Shown here: in pieces, positions 52,035 through 60,689 of the stretch
How positions within the stretch are numbered: the first letter of the stretch is position 1
Layout: each line of letters starts with the position of its first letter
DNA from: Arthrospiribacter ruber
GTDB taxonomy: Bacteria; Bacteroidota; Bacteroidia; Cytophagales; Cyclobacteriaceae
Length of the DNA: 64,000 bases
NCBI RefSeq assembly: GCF_019343195.1
Contig: NZ_RPHB01000003.1
Location: forward strand, 434,001-498,000
Direction of reading: 5' to 3'
The notes under the pieces: model-generated
Database searches by the model: none
What the model saw: the letters and a program-made list of their open reading frames with translations, nothing else
Told to the model about the DNA's origin: nothing
Translations under genes and position numbers: made by a program

Positions 52035-53381
52035 TTATTCCGAAGCTTTTTTGATGATCACCTTCATGATTTCGTCAAAGAAAGCTCCATTGTAAGGGCC
52101 GAACCAGTTCATGTCCTTCACTTCGTAATGCCCAATATCATAATATTTATCGGGAGTGATGTAGCCAATGTATCCGCCATTGAAGCAGGTCAAAATCACT
52201 TGGAGTCCGTATGAATTCGCATATTCCTCCCATTCTTTCATGAAAACCCCTGATACTTCCCCGCTACTACTGATCAACAATACGTCTCCCAGTTGAAGTA
52301 CATCAAAATGGGCATTGGTATTCCCGAACAGGGCATTGAATATATAGGGTCGCAAGCGTACATTCTCGCCAATTCTATAATGTGGTTTTCGTAAGAAAAG
52401 AGGAAAACTATAAAAAGAAATTTTGGGTTTTACCTCGAATTCTGCTACATGTATTTCCTGGGTCATTTGTTCTTTTAACTGACCTGAGAAGGATTGGACA
52501 TTTTCCAGGGTATTTCCTCCTGCTAGAGGTTTATGGCTTCCTACAGCGCCGGCAGCAAAAAAAGCGAAATCAAAGCCAGAGGATTCAAGCTCCATCATTA
52601 GGTAATTGGGATAGTCTCCCGAAAGCCTCATGTATTTGGAATGAAAGATGGTGGAGTGCGCCGCAAAACTTAGAAAAACAGCTTTTTCTCCAGTATTTCT
52701 TTCCAAAATCATCTTCCTGAGATAAGGATCCACCGGATCTCCTTCCACCAAGCGGTTCGCTACCAGCCCACTGGTCTCGATGGCAGAATAGCTCAGTTGC
52801 ACCGTATCCTTTTGGGCCAAAGAGCGTTCTATGGCTTCAATGGTTTTTTTCTCCATCAATTCCATGACATTTTGATCATAACCTCCGAAAGCCAACCGGC
52901 CGGCCAAGCCGGGCATGTATCCTCCCATTCCCGAATGGGTATGAGTAGCAGTAAAATACAGCATATCAATAGGCAGACCTTTGCTTTTTACAGCATTGGT
53001 GATCTTTTCGTATAGGGTGGGATGAATGATCATCAATTCGTAGCTGAGTAGCGTAACCGTATTTTCCCCATTGCCAATGCTGAGGGCACGTACGTAGCTG
53101 CTGTCCTGGACAAAAGTAAAAGGGCCTCTGGGCTTGTATCCGACAAGGTTGACGGGTTCTGGGGGAGTCATGTTTACTTTAGACCAACCCGCCAGCCAAG
53201 CTTCTCCATAGGAGTGAATAGCGGATGCTGAATCCAATGCGGCCATTGTTTGATGGTAGTATTCCATCTCGTGCAGAGGTCTTCTGTCTACCCGGGTAAA
53301 AATGGCAAGTACCAAAAAAAGCAACACTCCAAGAATCCAGGCTATTACCCTTAGAAATTTTTGGAGTGTTGGTTGGTTCAT
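52035..53381 (-). CDS. Membrane-anchored neutral ceramidase-like protein
   Basis: 448 residues with an uncleaved N-terminal membrane helix (about 10-32), then a region like the N-terminal domain of neutral/alkaline non-lysosomal ceramidases. Visible are YFTATHTHSGMGGYMPG with candidate zinc ligands, FLSFAAHSTIFHSKYMRLSGDYPNY, and LQVILTCFNGGYIGYITP near the end. Full ceramidases have about 650-750 residues and an extra C-terminal Ig-like domain, missing here. Cyclobacteriaceae and relatives make sphingolipids, so a sphingolipid amidase role is reasonable, but other amide or lactone substrates are possible. The ATG at 53381 is preferred over a TTG at 53402. It is 17 bases after purM. Confidence 0.8.
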   Translation of the reverse strand: MNQPTLQKFLRVIAWILGVLLFLVLAIFTRVDRRPLHEMEYYHQTMAALDSASAIHSYGEAWLAGWSKVNMTPPEPVNLVGYKPRGPFTFVQDSSYVRALSIGNGENTVTLLSYELMIIHPTLYEKITNAVKSKGLPIDMLYFTATHTHSGMGGYMPGLAGRLAFGGYDQNVMELMEKKTIEAIERSLAQKDTVQLSYSAIETSGLVANRLVEGDPVDPYLRKMILERNTGEKAVFLSFAAHSTIFHSKYMRLSGDYPNYLMMELESSGFDFAFFAAGAVGSHKPLAGGNTLENVQSFSGQLKEQMTQEIHVAEFEVKPKISFYSFPLFLRKPHYRIGENVRLRPYIFNALFGNTNAHFDVLQLGDVLLISSSGEVSGVFMKEWEEYANSYGLQVILTCFNGGYIGYITPDKYYDIGHYEVKDMNWFGPYNGAFFDEIMKVIIKKASE

Positions 53382-53398
53382 GTTATTTGAAAGGCTTC

Positions 53399-54562
53399 TC
53401 AATATTCAAAAATACCATGCTCGCTTTGGATCGTTACTTTCTTGCCATCATGGGGCAAGACCCGACCAATAATTTTTGCATCTACACCCAAAGTCTCTGC
53501 AATATCGATTACTTCTTCGGCGTATTTTTCTTCCATATAAATTTCCATACGGTGGCCCATATTGAAAACTTTATACATTTCTTTCCAGTCTGTTCCGCTT
53601 TCTTCCTGAATCAGTCTAAAAAGCGTCGGAGTTTCAAAAAGGTTGTCTTTTACTACATGGACATTTTCTACAAAATGCAGGACCTTGGTCTGTGCCCCAC
53701 CACTACAATGTACTATGCCGTGGATTCTGCCCCTAAGGTATTTGAGTACATCTATCAACACGGGCGCATAGGTTCTCGTGGGAGAAAGCACCAATTTTCC
53801 GATGTCGAGCGGAAGTCCGGGTGCAGGGTCAGTGAGCTTGTATTTGCCTGAATAAACCAATTCTTCAGGTACAGCAGGATCAAAACTTTCCGGATATTTG
53901 GTTTTCAGAAGTTTATTGAAAACATCATGACGGGCTGAGGTAAGCCCATTGCTGCCCATGCCTCCATTATAAAAATCCTCGTAAGTAGCTTGACCAAAAG
54001 AAGCCAGACCTACCACTACATCTCCAGGGCGGATGTTGTCATTGGAAATGACCTCATCTCTGCGCATCCTGCATGTAACGGTGCTATCTACGATAACGGT
54101 CCTTACAAGATCTCCAACATCAGCGGTTTCCCCACCTGTAAGTACGATATTGACTCCGTGATCCCTGAGCATCTGAAGGACTTCTTCAGTTCCATTGATG
54201 ATGGCAGACACTACCTCACCTGGGATAAGGTTTTTGTTCCTTCCTATAGTAGAGGAAACAAGAATATTGTTGACCGCACCTACACAAAGCAGGTCATCTG
54301 TGTTCATGATGATGGCATCCTGGGCTATACCTTTCCAAACGCTCAGATCACCGGTCTCTTTCCAATACATGTAGGCCAAAGAGGACTTGGTGCCAGCCCC
54401 GTCAGCATGCATGATGTTGCAGTATTCGGGATCATTGCCTAGGGTGTCAGCTACTATTTTGCAAAATGCCTTGGGGAAAAGTCCCTTGTCCAATTTGGAA
54501 ATGGCCTGGTGAACATCTTCTTTGGAGGCAGATACACCTCTCTGCATATACCGTTCGTTCAT
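53399..54562 (-). CDS. purM: Phosphoribosylformylglycinamidine cyclo-ligase (AIR synthase)
   Basis: PurM closes the imidazole ring of AIR in purine synthesis, using ATP. From ATG 54562 the 387 residues begin NERYMQRGVSASKEDVH, as in other Bacteroidota enzymes. HADGAGTKSSLAY, MNTDDLLCVGA, VLTGGETADVGDLVRT, and the C-terminal HCSGGAQTKVLHF and NMGHRMEIY belong to the AIR synthase-related fold. This Bacteroidota type is about 40 residues longer than E. coli PurM. A TTG at 54595 is unlikely because it lies inside the -7-like element TAACTTTG (54600-54593). Confidence 0.92.
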   Translation of the reverse strand: MNERYMQRGVSASKEDVHQAISKLDKGLFPKAFCKIVADTLGNDPEYCNIMHADGAGTKSSLAYMYWKETGDLSVWKGIAQDAIIMNTDDLLCVGAVNNILVSSTIGRNKNLIPGEVVSAIINGTEEVLQMLRDHGVNIVLTGGETADVGDLVRTVIVDSTVTCRMRRDEVISNDNIRPGDVVVGLASFGQATYEDFYNGGMGSNGLTSARHDVFNKLLKTKYPESFDPAVPEELVYSGKYKLTDPAPGLPLDIGKLVLSPTRTYAPVLIDVLKYLRGRIHGIVHCSGGAQTKVLHFVENVHVVKDNLFETPTLFRLIQEESGTDWKEMYKVFNMGHRMEIYMEEKYAEEVIDIAETLGVDAKIIGRVLPHDGKKVTIQSEHGIFEY

Positions 54563-54592
54563 GGGTACTGTTTGGGCTTGTTTTAGGTCTGA

Positions 54593-54600
54593 CAAAGTTA
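54593..54600 (-). promoter_or_regulatory. Candidate -7 element of purM
   Basis: TAACTTTG on the minus strand matches TAnnTTTG and lies 30 bases before the ATG at 54562. No -33 TTG is seen at the right distance. Confidence 0.4.
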
Positions 54601-54656
54601 ATGATTATATCAGGATGTGAAGGGCTAATCTGCTATAATTCCTTCAAGCAAAGAGA

Positions 54657-54687
54657 TTGGCTAAAATTACTTTCGAGGTACAGTTTG
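54657..54687 (+). promoter_or_regulatory. Candidate promoter of the small envelope protein gene
   Basis: TTG (54657-54659), 19 bases, TACAGTTTG (54679-54687), one base longer than the usual TAnnTTTG. It ends 45 bases before the ATG at 54733. Confidence 0.4.
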
Positions 54688-54732
54688 GCAAAATCTTTGT
54701 AAAACCTAGCCCAAACCAACTATTTAACTCAA

Positions 54733-55149
54733 ATGAAAAAGATTATTTTATCTTCGATGACCTTGTTTTTTGTGGTCATTTTAGAATCTCAAGCACAGAT
54801 CTCAGCAGGGGTTTACCGACTTTCCTCCGCCACATTTGCCAGCATTGGTACTGATCCGGACAATCAGATGTTTGGAGAAGCTAGGGTGTCCACAGGACGA
54901 AATGTGGGTATAGAAGGTACTTTTGGGTATAACTTCGTGAGAAGGGACGAAGTGAATTTTTACTCTGGATTCCACTTAGGGACTGATGGAGGAGACCCTG
55001 GGTTTTATTTAGGGGTGCCATTGGGTGTTTTGGTCAAGCCTTTTGCTTCCAAAAATTTTGGATTTTTGATGGAGGCCAGCCCCATTTTCCCTACCGAAAG
55101 AAGGAATTTCTTTAGAGCAGGGATTGGATTGAAGTATACATTTAGGTAA
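54733..55149 (+). CDS. Small secreted protein, probable outer-membrane beta-barrel
   Basis: 138 residues with a signal peptide (1-22, ending SQA-Q). The rest alternates polar and hydrophobic residues in short strands (GIEGTFGYNFVRRDEVNFYSGF, FRAGIGLKYTFR) and ends in an aromatic-rich strand, as in small eight-stranded barrels. I do not recognise a named family. It has its own promoter-like motif and terminator and stands between the divergent purM and the glyS gene. Confidence 0.75.
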   Translation: MKKIILSSMTLFFVVILESQAQISAGVYRLSSATFASIGTDPDNQMFGEARVSTGRNVGIEGTFGYNFVRRDEVNFYSGFHLGTDGGDPGFYLGVPLGVLVKPFASKNFGFLMEASPIFPTERRNFFRAGIGLKYTFR

Positions 55150-55190
55150 AGTTTAAATTCAAATTGCGGATAACCATTGATCAATAAATT

Positions 55191-55230
55191 CAGCCCTGAC
55201 ATAATTGACTGTCAGGGCTGTTTTGGTTTT
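55191..55230 (+). terminator. Terminator of the small envelope protein gene
   Basis: CAGCCCTGAC (55191-55200) pairs with GTCAGGGCTG (55211-55220), followed by TTTTGGTTTT, 42 bases after the stop codon. Confidence 0.85.
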
Positions 55231-55327
55231 ATGGCAAAATCCAAGTAAAACAACCTGAGAATGGAACTGCCATGGCAATCATCTTTTCAAGAAAAGAAAG
55301 AATAGGCTTAGTTTTCAGGATTATCAC

Positions 55328-55356
55328 TTGCTATTCCCTCATTTTATTTAATTTTG
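55328..55356 (+). promoter_or_regulatory. Bacteroidota-type promoter of glyS, probably leaderless
   Basis: TTG (55328-55330), 18 bases, TAATTTTG (55349-55356). The ATG at 55363 lies only 6 bases after the -7 element, so transcription would be expected to begin at or near the A of the start codon. Confidence 0.55.
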
Positions 55357-55362
55357 CGGGCT

Positions 55363-56829
55363 ATGGCAAAAAATGAACAGACTGCGGAAAACGCGCAATT
55401 GAAAGATATTATTGCACATGCCAAGGAATATGGTTTTGTGTACCCTTCATCGGAAATATATGACGGCCTTCAGGCGGTGTACGATTATGGAGCTTATGGG
55501 GTAGAGCTTAAAAACAACCTCAAAAGATTGTGGTGGGAAACCATGACCCGTCTCAATGACAACATTGTCGGAATAGATGCGGCAATATTTATGCACCCCA
55601 CCACTTGGAAGGCTTCCGGTCACGTGGACAGTTTTAATGACCCTATGATCGACAACAAAGATTCCAAAAAGAGATATAGGGCAGACGTATTGATTGAAGA
55701 TAAAGCGGCTGCTTACGAAAATGCAGGAGATAAGGAAAGGGCCCAGCAATTGCTGAGTGCCATGGGGAGACTTTTGGAAGCAGAAGACTTGGCGGGTGTC
55801 AGAGATTTGATTGTCAATGAAGAAATCAAATGTCCTATTTCCGGAACAAGCAATTGGACGGATGTCCGTCAGTTTAACCTGATGTTTTCTACCCAGGTCG
55901 GTTCTGTGGCGGAGGATGCCTCTACCATATACCTCAGACCTGAGACTGCTCAGGGTATTTTTGTCAATTTCCTCAATGTACAGAAGACAGCCAGGATGAA
56001 AGTTCCTTTCGGAATCGCCCAAATTGGAAAGGCTTTCCGAAATGAAATTGTGGCCCGTCAGTTTATTTTCAGGATGAGGGAGTTCGAACAGATGGAGATG
56101 CAGTTTTTTGTGCGCCCAGGCACTGAGCTGGATTGGTACAAACAATGGGCTGAAACCAGAATGAAATGGCACAAGGCACTGGGTATCCCTGAGGAAAAGC
56201 TCAGAAGACATGACCATGAAAAGTTGGCCCATTATGCCAATGCTGCTATGGACATTGAGTACCAGTTTCCATTTGGGTTCAAAGAAGTAGAGGGTATACA
56301 TTCCCGTACGGACTTTGACTTGAAAAGCCACCAGGAGTATTCCAAAAAGAAGCAACAGTACTTCGATCCAGAAATCAATCAAAACTATATCCCTTATGTC
56401 ATCGAGACTTCGATTGGAGCGGACAGGCTGTTTTTGATGACGCTGTGTAATGCTTATGTAGATGAGGAAGTGGATGGCAAGCAAAGGACTTATCTGAAGT
56501 TTCATCCTGCCGTAGCTCCTGTGAAAGCAGCGATTTTGCCATTGACCAAAAAGGATGGTTTGCCAGAAAAAGCTCATGAAATCGTTGAGGCCTTGAAGTA
56601 TGATTTCAACATCATCTATGAAGAAGCGGCTTCCATCGGGAAAAGATATACCAGGCAGGATTTGATCGGTACGCCATTCTGTATTGCAGTAGACCATCAG
56701 ACTTTGGAAGACAATACAGTGACCATCAGGCACAGAGATACGACCGAGCAAGAGCGGGTTGCCATTGCGGATTTGCATGGTAGGCTGGCCGAGGCTTGCA
56801 GTTTTAGAAGGGTGTTTGAGAGGGTGTAA
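55363..56829 (+). CDS. glyS: Glycine--tRNA ligase (homodimeric type)
   Basis: This class II aminoacyl-tRNA synthetase of 488 residues charges tRNA-Gly. It is the single-chain (eukaryote/Thermus-like) type, not the alpha2beta2 E. coli type. Motif 2 region FGIAQIGKAFRNEI, the class II core YLRPETAQGIFVNF, the anticodon-binding domain from about residue 385 (VAPVKAAILPL), and GTPFCIAVDHQTLEDNTVTIRHRD are typical. ATG 55363 is chosen over a TTG three codons upstream (55354) because that TTG lies inside the promoter-like -7 motif. A strong terminator follows. Confidence 0.96.
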   Translation: MAKNEQTAENAQLKDIIAHAKEYGFVYPSSEIYDGLQAVYDYGAYGVELKNNLKRLWWETMTRLNDNIVGIDAAIFMHPTTWKASGHVDSFNDPMIDNKDSKKRYRADVLIEDKAAAYENAGDKERAQQLLSAMGRLLEAEDLAGVRDLIVNEEIKCPISGTSNWTDVRQFNLMFSTQVGSVAEDASTIYLRPETAQGIFVNFLNVQKTARMKVPFGIAQIGKAFRNEIVARQFIFRMREFEQMEMQFFVRPGTELDWYKQWAETRMKWHKALGIPEEKLRRHDHEKLAHYANAAMDIEYQFPFGFKEVEGIHSRTDFDLKSHQEYSKKKQQYFDPEINQNYIPYVIETSIGADRLFLMTLCNAYVDEEVDGKQRTYLKFHPAVAPVKAAILPLTKKDGLPEKAHEIVEALKYDFNIIYEEAASIGKRYTRQDLIGTPFCIAVDHQTLEDNTVTIRHRDTTEQERVAIADLHGRLAEACSFRRVFERV

Positions 56830-56831
56830 TT

Positions 56832-56865
56832 AAAAAAACCTTCAGGATTTCCTGAAGGTTTTTTT
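56832..56865. terminator. Bidirectional terminator after glyS
   Basis: A-run and ACCTTCAGG (to 56846), loop ATTT, CCTGAAGGT and T-run (from 56851). It is perfect over at least 15 pairs and could also stop minus-strand transcription from the lipoprotein gene ending at 56963. Confidence 0.93.
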
Positions 56866-56962
56866 ATGATCAATTTTTTAATAATTGTCCTTATTTTTCT
56901 TAATACAAGCAACAAAAGGCATCCATGTGTGAAATATGAAATCTGGAGCCAATTTCTGTGCA

Positions 56963-58234
56963 TTAGTCTTCTTCATCAGGACATTCTACTTCTACCCATA
57001 CTCCCACATCGAGGTGAATGCCATAGAAGTTGTTTTTGGTTGCAGTGATGGTGGCGGACTTCTTATCTGCACTGATGGTGGCATTTTTATGAGCAAATAG
57101 ACCAGGAGCTGGATTTCCAGATGGAGCTTTGGCATAGCTTTGAACTTTGACCACTTCCCCATCTCCAAACTCAAAGTCTCCGGAGAGCTGAATGCTTATG
57201 GTAACTGTGCCATTATTTTCAGAAATTGAGGCTGTTCCTGCAAATTTGTCCTGTCCTGCATAGATGTTTACTCCTGCGAGTCCTTGGCTATGGGAAATGT
57301 ATGTAGCCCAGTTTCCCCTGTTGGTATACCTTTGATTACCAGGTGCTGTAGCTGCCCATGCGGTATCGCCTTCCCAGTCGTAGCAATCCTCTTCATCGCC
57401 ACAGTCTTCAAGAGTAAGAGTGATAGGAGTTCTGCTGCTGCTTACGCAGTTGCCTTTATAAGCCTCAGCCCATAGTGTTACAGGAGTGTCAAGATCTGTT
57501 ACAATAGGATTTGCTAACTCGTCACCGTCTACAGTCGTGAACCATTTTACTGGATCAGATGAGGTGATATAATCATTTGCATTCAAGGATTCGGTTACTC
57601 CTTCCTCATAACATTCCTCAACAGAGTCAACTGATACGGTTGGGGCATCAGGCCTGGTCGTGACAGTGAAGCAAATGGTTAAGTTGCTCAATCCTGCTGA
57701 ACCGTCTGATGCGTTTGGCGGAGAAGCTAATCCGCTATCTGTAGTAAAACCTCCACCATAAACATATACGTTTGCGGCATTACCACCTTTTACGATAAAT
57801 GCAACTTCATCCAAGCATTGGTCTTCACTTCCATTGAAGGTCCATTCAATAAAAGTCCCATTTGTCATTTTTATGGTGAATGGGCCTAAATCATACTGGG
57901 CTTCTTTACCATAATCATCTTTATCCGTTGAGGATTCAAATGAAACACCGAAAGCACTCGAGACTTCGGTGCAGGTTCTATTACCACCTGGATTCGCTCC
58001 AGCAATGATATACGGCATGACGCCACCGGCGGACGTGGGAGAGGACGCTTCGCCTGGTGCTTCAGAACCGAAAATCAATCCGTTGGGCCCATCCTGTCCC
58101 AAACGTTCCGCAGCTGCAGCAACTTCGTCAGCTGTCATATCAGGTACCTCAAGTTCCTGACAAGAAAATAAAATCATAAAAGTCGCCAATATCCACGCTC
58201 CGGCAGATCTTTTGGCATAAGGGCTTATCCTCAT
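56963..58234 (-). CDS. Large lipoprotein of unknown function, cysteine-containing and acidic
   Basis: From ATG 58234 the 423-residue protein begins with a lipoprotein signal (FMILFSC, Cys24). I recognise no family. The mature part has about a dozen cysteines, Gly/Ser/Thr-rich beta-strand segments (TFIEWTFNGSEDQCLDEVAFIVKGG near 125-150 reads like a sheet-rich module), an Ig-like middle region (VDSVEECYEEGVTESLN, VTLWAEAYKGNC), and a C-terminal module (YTNRGNWATYISHSQGLAGVNIYAGQ) resembling surface-protein repeats of Bacteroidota. A surface or exopolymer-binding role is guesswork. It has no operon partners. A TTG/ATG further upstream (to 58294) gives a poor signal peptide. Confidence 0.75.
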   Translation of the reverse strand: MRISPYAKRSAGAWILATFMILFSCQELEVPDMTADEVAAAAERLGQDGPNGLIFGSEAPGEASSPTSAGGVMPYIIAGANPGGNRTCTEVSSAFGVSFESSTDKDDYGKEAQYDLGPFTIKMTNGTFIEWTFNGSEDQCLDEVAFIVKGGNAANVYVYGGGFTTDSGLASPPNASDGSAGLSNLTICFTVTTRPDAPTVSVDSVEECYEEGVTESLNANDYITSSDPVKWFTTVDGDELANPIVTDLDTPVTLWAEAYKGNCVSSSRTPITLTLEDCGDEEDCYDWEGDTAWAATAPGNQRYTNRGNWATYISHSQGLAGVNIYAGQDKFAGTASISENNGTVTISIQLSGDFEFGDGEVVKVQSYAKAPSGNPAPGLFAHKNATISADKKSATITATKNNFYGIHLDVGVWVEVECPDEED

Positions 58235-58610
58235 AATTGAATTGTTTTGGTTGATATAAGTTAAATAGTGATACCAATGTAATAAAAATAACATGAAAAT
58301 GTATTTTACATAGAAAAAAAATATTTTTATTTAAATATTTTATAAAATCCTGTTAATAATCGAATGCTAATTTTTTACTTTGAATTTTTTGGAAGTATTC
58401 TTTTTTGTTGATTTTTATCAGTTTTAAATATTAAATAATAGCCAAGAAAAAAAAATGAAAAACATGATATAAATCACTGCAAATCAATTGAATAAATAGT
58501 GAGTTTTGTGACGAATAATGAAGTTTGAATAAATGTGGGCTGTAATTTACCTGATTCTTGACTTATCTTTCCCTTCGAAACCATCTTTCATCTAAGTGGG
58601 TTAATCAGAA
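58235..58610. other. Gene-free AT-rich divergent promoter region
   Basis: No ORF of note. The stretch separates the lipoprotein gene (minus) from the desaturase gene (plus) and is rich in A/T runs. I found no convincing promoter pair, repeat or riboswitch in it. Confidence 0.4.
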
Positions 58611-60074
58611 ATGACAAAAAAGGCCATTATCATTGGGGCAGGAATTGCCGGTATTGCTTCCGCTATCAGACTTAAAGTAAAAGGCTATCAGGTGGAGGTA
58701 TTTGAGGCCAATAATTATCCTGGTGGAAAGCTTTCCGAATTCCAATTGGGAAATTACAGGTTTGATGCAGGGCCCTCTCTTTTTACCCTTCCCGAACAGG
58801 TTGAAGAGCTTTTCCGTATCTGTGGCAAAAATCCCAAAGACCATTTTGAATATGTCAAACTGCCCGTTACCTGTCATTACTTTTGGGAAGATGGTAAGAC
58901 CATTGATGCGTATTCAGACACCTACAAGTTTGCAGAAGAAGTGGAGACCAAGCTTGGGGAACCTTCCCAAAATATTGTCAAAGCCTTAAAACAGTCAGAT
59001 TATATCTACCGTCACCTTTCACCTCTTTTTATGCACAGGTCTCTGCATAAATGGAGCACATGGACCAATCCCCAAGCCTTAAAATCTTATCTGAAAATGG
59101 GCAAACTGGGGATTTTCAACACCATGAATGCAGCCAATAAAAAGTCTTTCAAACATCCCAAATTGGTTCAATTGTTCAATAGGTATGCTACTTACAATGG
59201 CTCCGACCCTTATCAGACTCCTGCAACACTCAATATTATTCCTCACCTGGAATTCAATATTGGAGCATTTTTCCCTAAAAAAGGAATGCATGACATTACC
59301 CTTTCTCTTTACAGGCTAGCCCTTGAAATGGGGGTAGAATTCCTTTTTGAACAAAAAGTTGAAGAAGTTTTGGTGGAAAATGGCATAGCAAGCGGAGTAC
59401 AGGTAGGAGAAAATATCCATTCAGCTGATATTGTAGTCAACAATATGGATATGGTGAATGCTTATAAATCCATTCTCAAAAAACAGAAACAGCCCACAAA
59501 ATTGCTCAATCAGCCCAAATCAAGTTCAGCATTGATTTTTTATTGGGGAATCAAGAAAGAGTTCAAACAATTGGGCCTTCACAATATTCTTTTTTCAGAA
59601 GATTATAAAAAGGAGTTTGATCACATTTTCAATCAAAAGGTCATCTTTGACGACCCTACAGTGTACATCAACATCACATCAGTTTATAAGCCGGACGATG
59701 CGCCAAAGGGATGTATGAATTGGTTTACCATGATCAATGTGCCCAACAATCAGGGGCAGGACTGGGACAGCTTGATCACTGAGGCCAGAAAAAATATCAT
59801 TGACAAAATCAACAGAACGCTGCATACCGATATCGAACCCTTGATCGAAGTGGAGGAAATTTTGGAGCCAAGAACCATTGAATCCAGGACTTCAAGTGCG
59901 CAGGGAGCCTTGTATGGGAACAGTTCCAACAACCGGTATGCTGCATTTCTCCGTCACGCCAATTACAGCAGTGACATCCAAAACCTGTATTTCTGTGGGG
60001 GAAGCGTGCATCCAGGTGGCGGAATCCCACTCTGCCTTCTTTCGGCAAAAATCATGTCAGAGATGATTGAATAG
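58611..60074 (+). CDS. crtD: Carotenoid desaturase, CrtD-like (1'-hydroxycarotenoid 3',4'-desaturase) or CrtI
   Basis: This FAD-dependent oxidoreductase of 487 residues has the dinucleotide-binding motif GAGIAGIASAIRLKVKGY (residues 9-26), then FEANNYPGGKLSE and FDAGPSLFTLPEQVEELF. The C-terminal flavin-binding segment is FCGGSVHPGGGIPLCLLSAKI. All phytoene-desaturase family enzymes share this plan. PGGKLSE and DAGPSLFT are closer, from memory, to the CrtD enzymes of Bacteroidota carotenoid pathways (myxol, saproxanthin, flexixanthin type) than to CrtI. No other crt gene is in the window, so the exact step is not fixed. It overlaps the convergent methyltransferase gene by 18 bases. Confidence 0.82.
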   Translation: MTKKAIIIGAGIAGIASAIRLKVKGYQVEVFEANNYPGGKLSEFQLGNYRFDAGPSLFTLPEQVEELFRICGKNPKDHFEYVKLPVTCHYFWEDGKTIDAYSDTYKFAEEVETKLGEPSQNIVKALKQSDYIYRHLSPLFMHRSLHKWSTWTNPQALKSYLKMGKLGIFNTMNAANKKSFKHPKLVQLFNRYATYNGSDPYQTPATLNIIPHLEFNIGAFFPKKGMHDITLSLYRLALEMGVEFLFEQKVEEVLVENGIASGVQVGENIHSADIVVNNMDMVNAYKSILKKQKQPTKLLNQPKSSSALIFYWGIKKEFKQLGLHNILFSEDYKKEFDHIFNQKVIFDDPTVYINITSVYKPDDAPKGCMNWFTMINVPNNQGQDWDSLITEARKNIIDKINRTLHTDIEPLIEVEEILEPRTIESRTSSAQGALYGNSSNNRYAAFLRHANYSSDIQNLYFCGGSVHPGGGIPLCLLSAKIMSEMIE

Positions 60075-60689
60075 ATTCTTCCTAAAAACAAATACTCCCA
60101 TACTCCTCTGTCCGTGAACTAACACGCTTTTTGGAGGTTCCAAATATTCCAGCCCGTACTTTTGTACCAGTTGTTTTTCAAGTTCTTCGGTAAATACAAA
60201 CCTCTCACTCCCATCTGGCAATAAATATACGCCATGTCCCAAAGAAGGGGAGTTTGCAAGGATATTGTCCCTGTCAGTGCATGTTCTCAAAAAGAAAGTT
60301 CCTCCCGGTTTTAACACCCGGAGCATTTCTGCCCACATTTTTTCGAAGTCTTCCGTACTCTTTGCAAAGTGCAGGACAGCAGAAGAGATGACTGCATCAA
60401 AAGCAGCATAATGAAATGGAATGTCCTGTACTGATGCTTTCTGAAACCTTAAAGTGTCATAAGACTTATCAATGGTTTTGGCATAGACTCTGGCCATTTG
60501 TATGGCACTCAAATCCGAATCTATCCCAAAAATTCTGTACCCCCCATTTAAAAAGTAAATGCTATTTCTGCCTTCTCCACAGCCTGCATCGAGAATGTTC
60601 ATCTCCTGGTGGAACCTTCCTTTAAGTATCTGGTCCAAAAGGTAAATGTCTATGTTTCCCAATAAGTTATTTAGAGATTTTATGTCCAC
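60057..60689 (-). CDS. Class I SAM-dependent methyltransferase
   Basis: 210 residues with the Rossmann methyltransferase fold: motif I LDAGCGEGRNS (33-43), motif II FGIDSDLSA, motif IV AVISSAVLHFAKS, and LRVLKPGGTFFLRT. The first 30 residues (ending FHQEM) are an extra helix. It looks like the ubiquinone/menaquinone-type or small-molecule group; the substrate is unknown. It is the second gene after the patatin on the minus strand, overlapping it by 23 bases, so translation is likely coupled. Confidence 0.9.
   Translation of the reverse strand: MDIKSLNNLLGNIDIYLLDQILKGRFHQEMNILDAGCGEGRNSIYFLNGGYRIFGIDSDLSAIQMARVYAKTIDKSYDTLRFQKASVQDIPFHYAAFDAVISSAVLHFAKSTEDFEKMWAEMLRVLKPGGTFFLRTCTDRDNILANSPSLGHGVYLLPDGSERFVFTEELEKQLVQKYGLEYLEPPKSVLVHGQRSMGVFVFRKNLFNHL

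Noticed and set aside
55447-56778. Long minus-strand open frame of 443 codons opposite glyS
   Set aside because: It is antisense to a fully conserved tRNA synthetase and its product shows no domain or plausible composition; it is a shadow of the plus-strand coding pattern.
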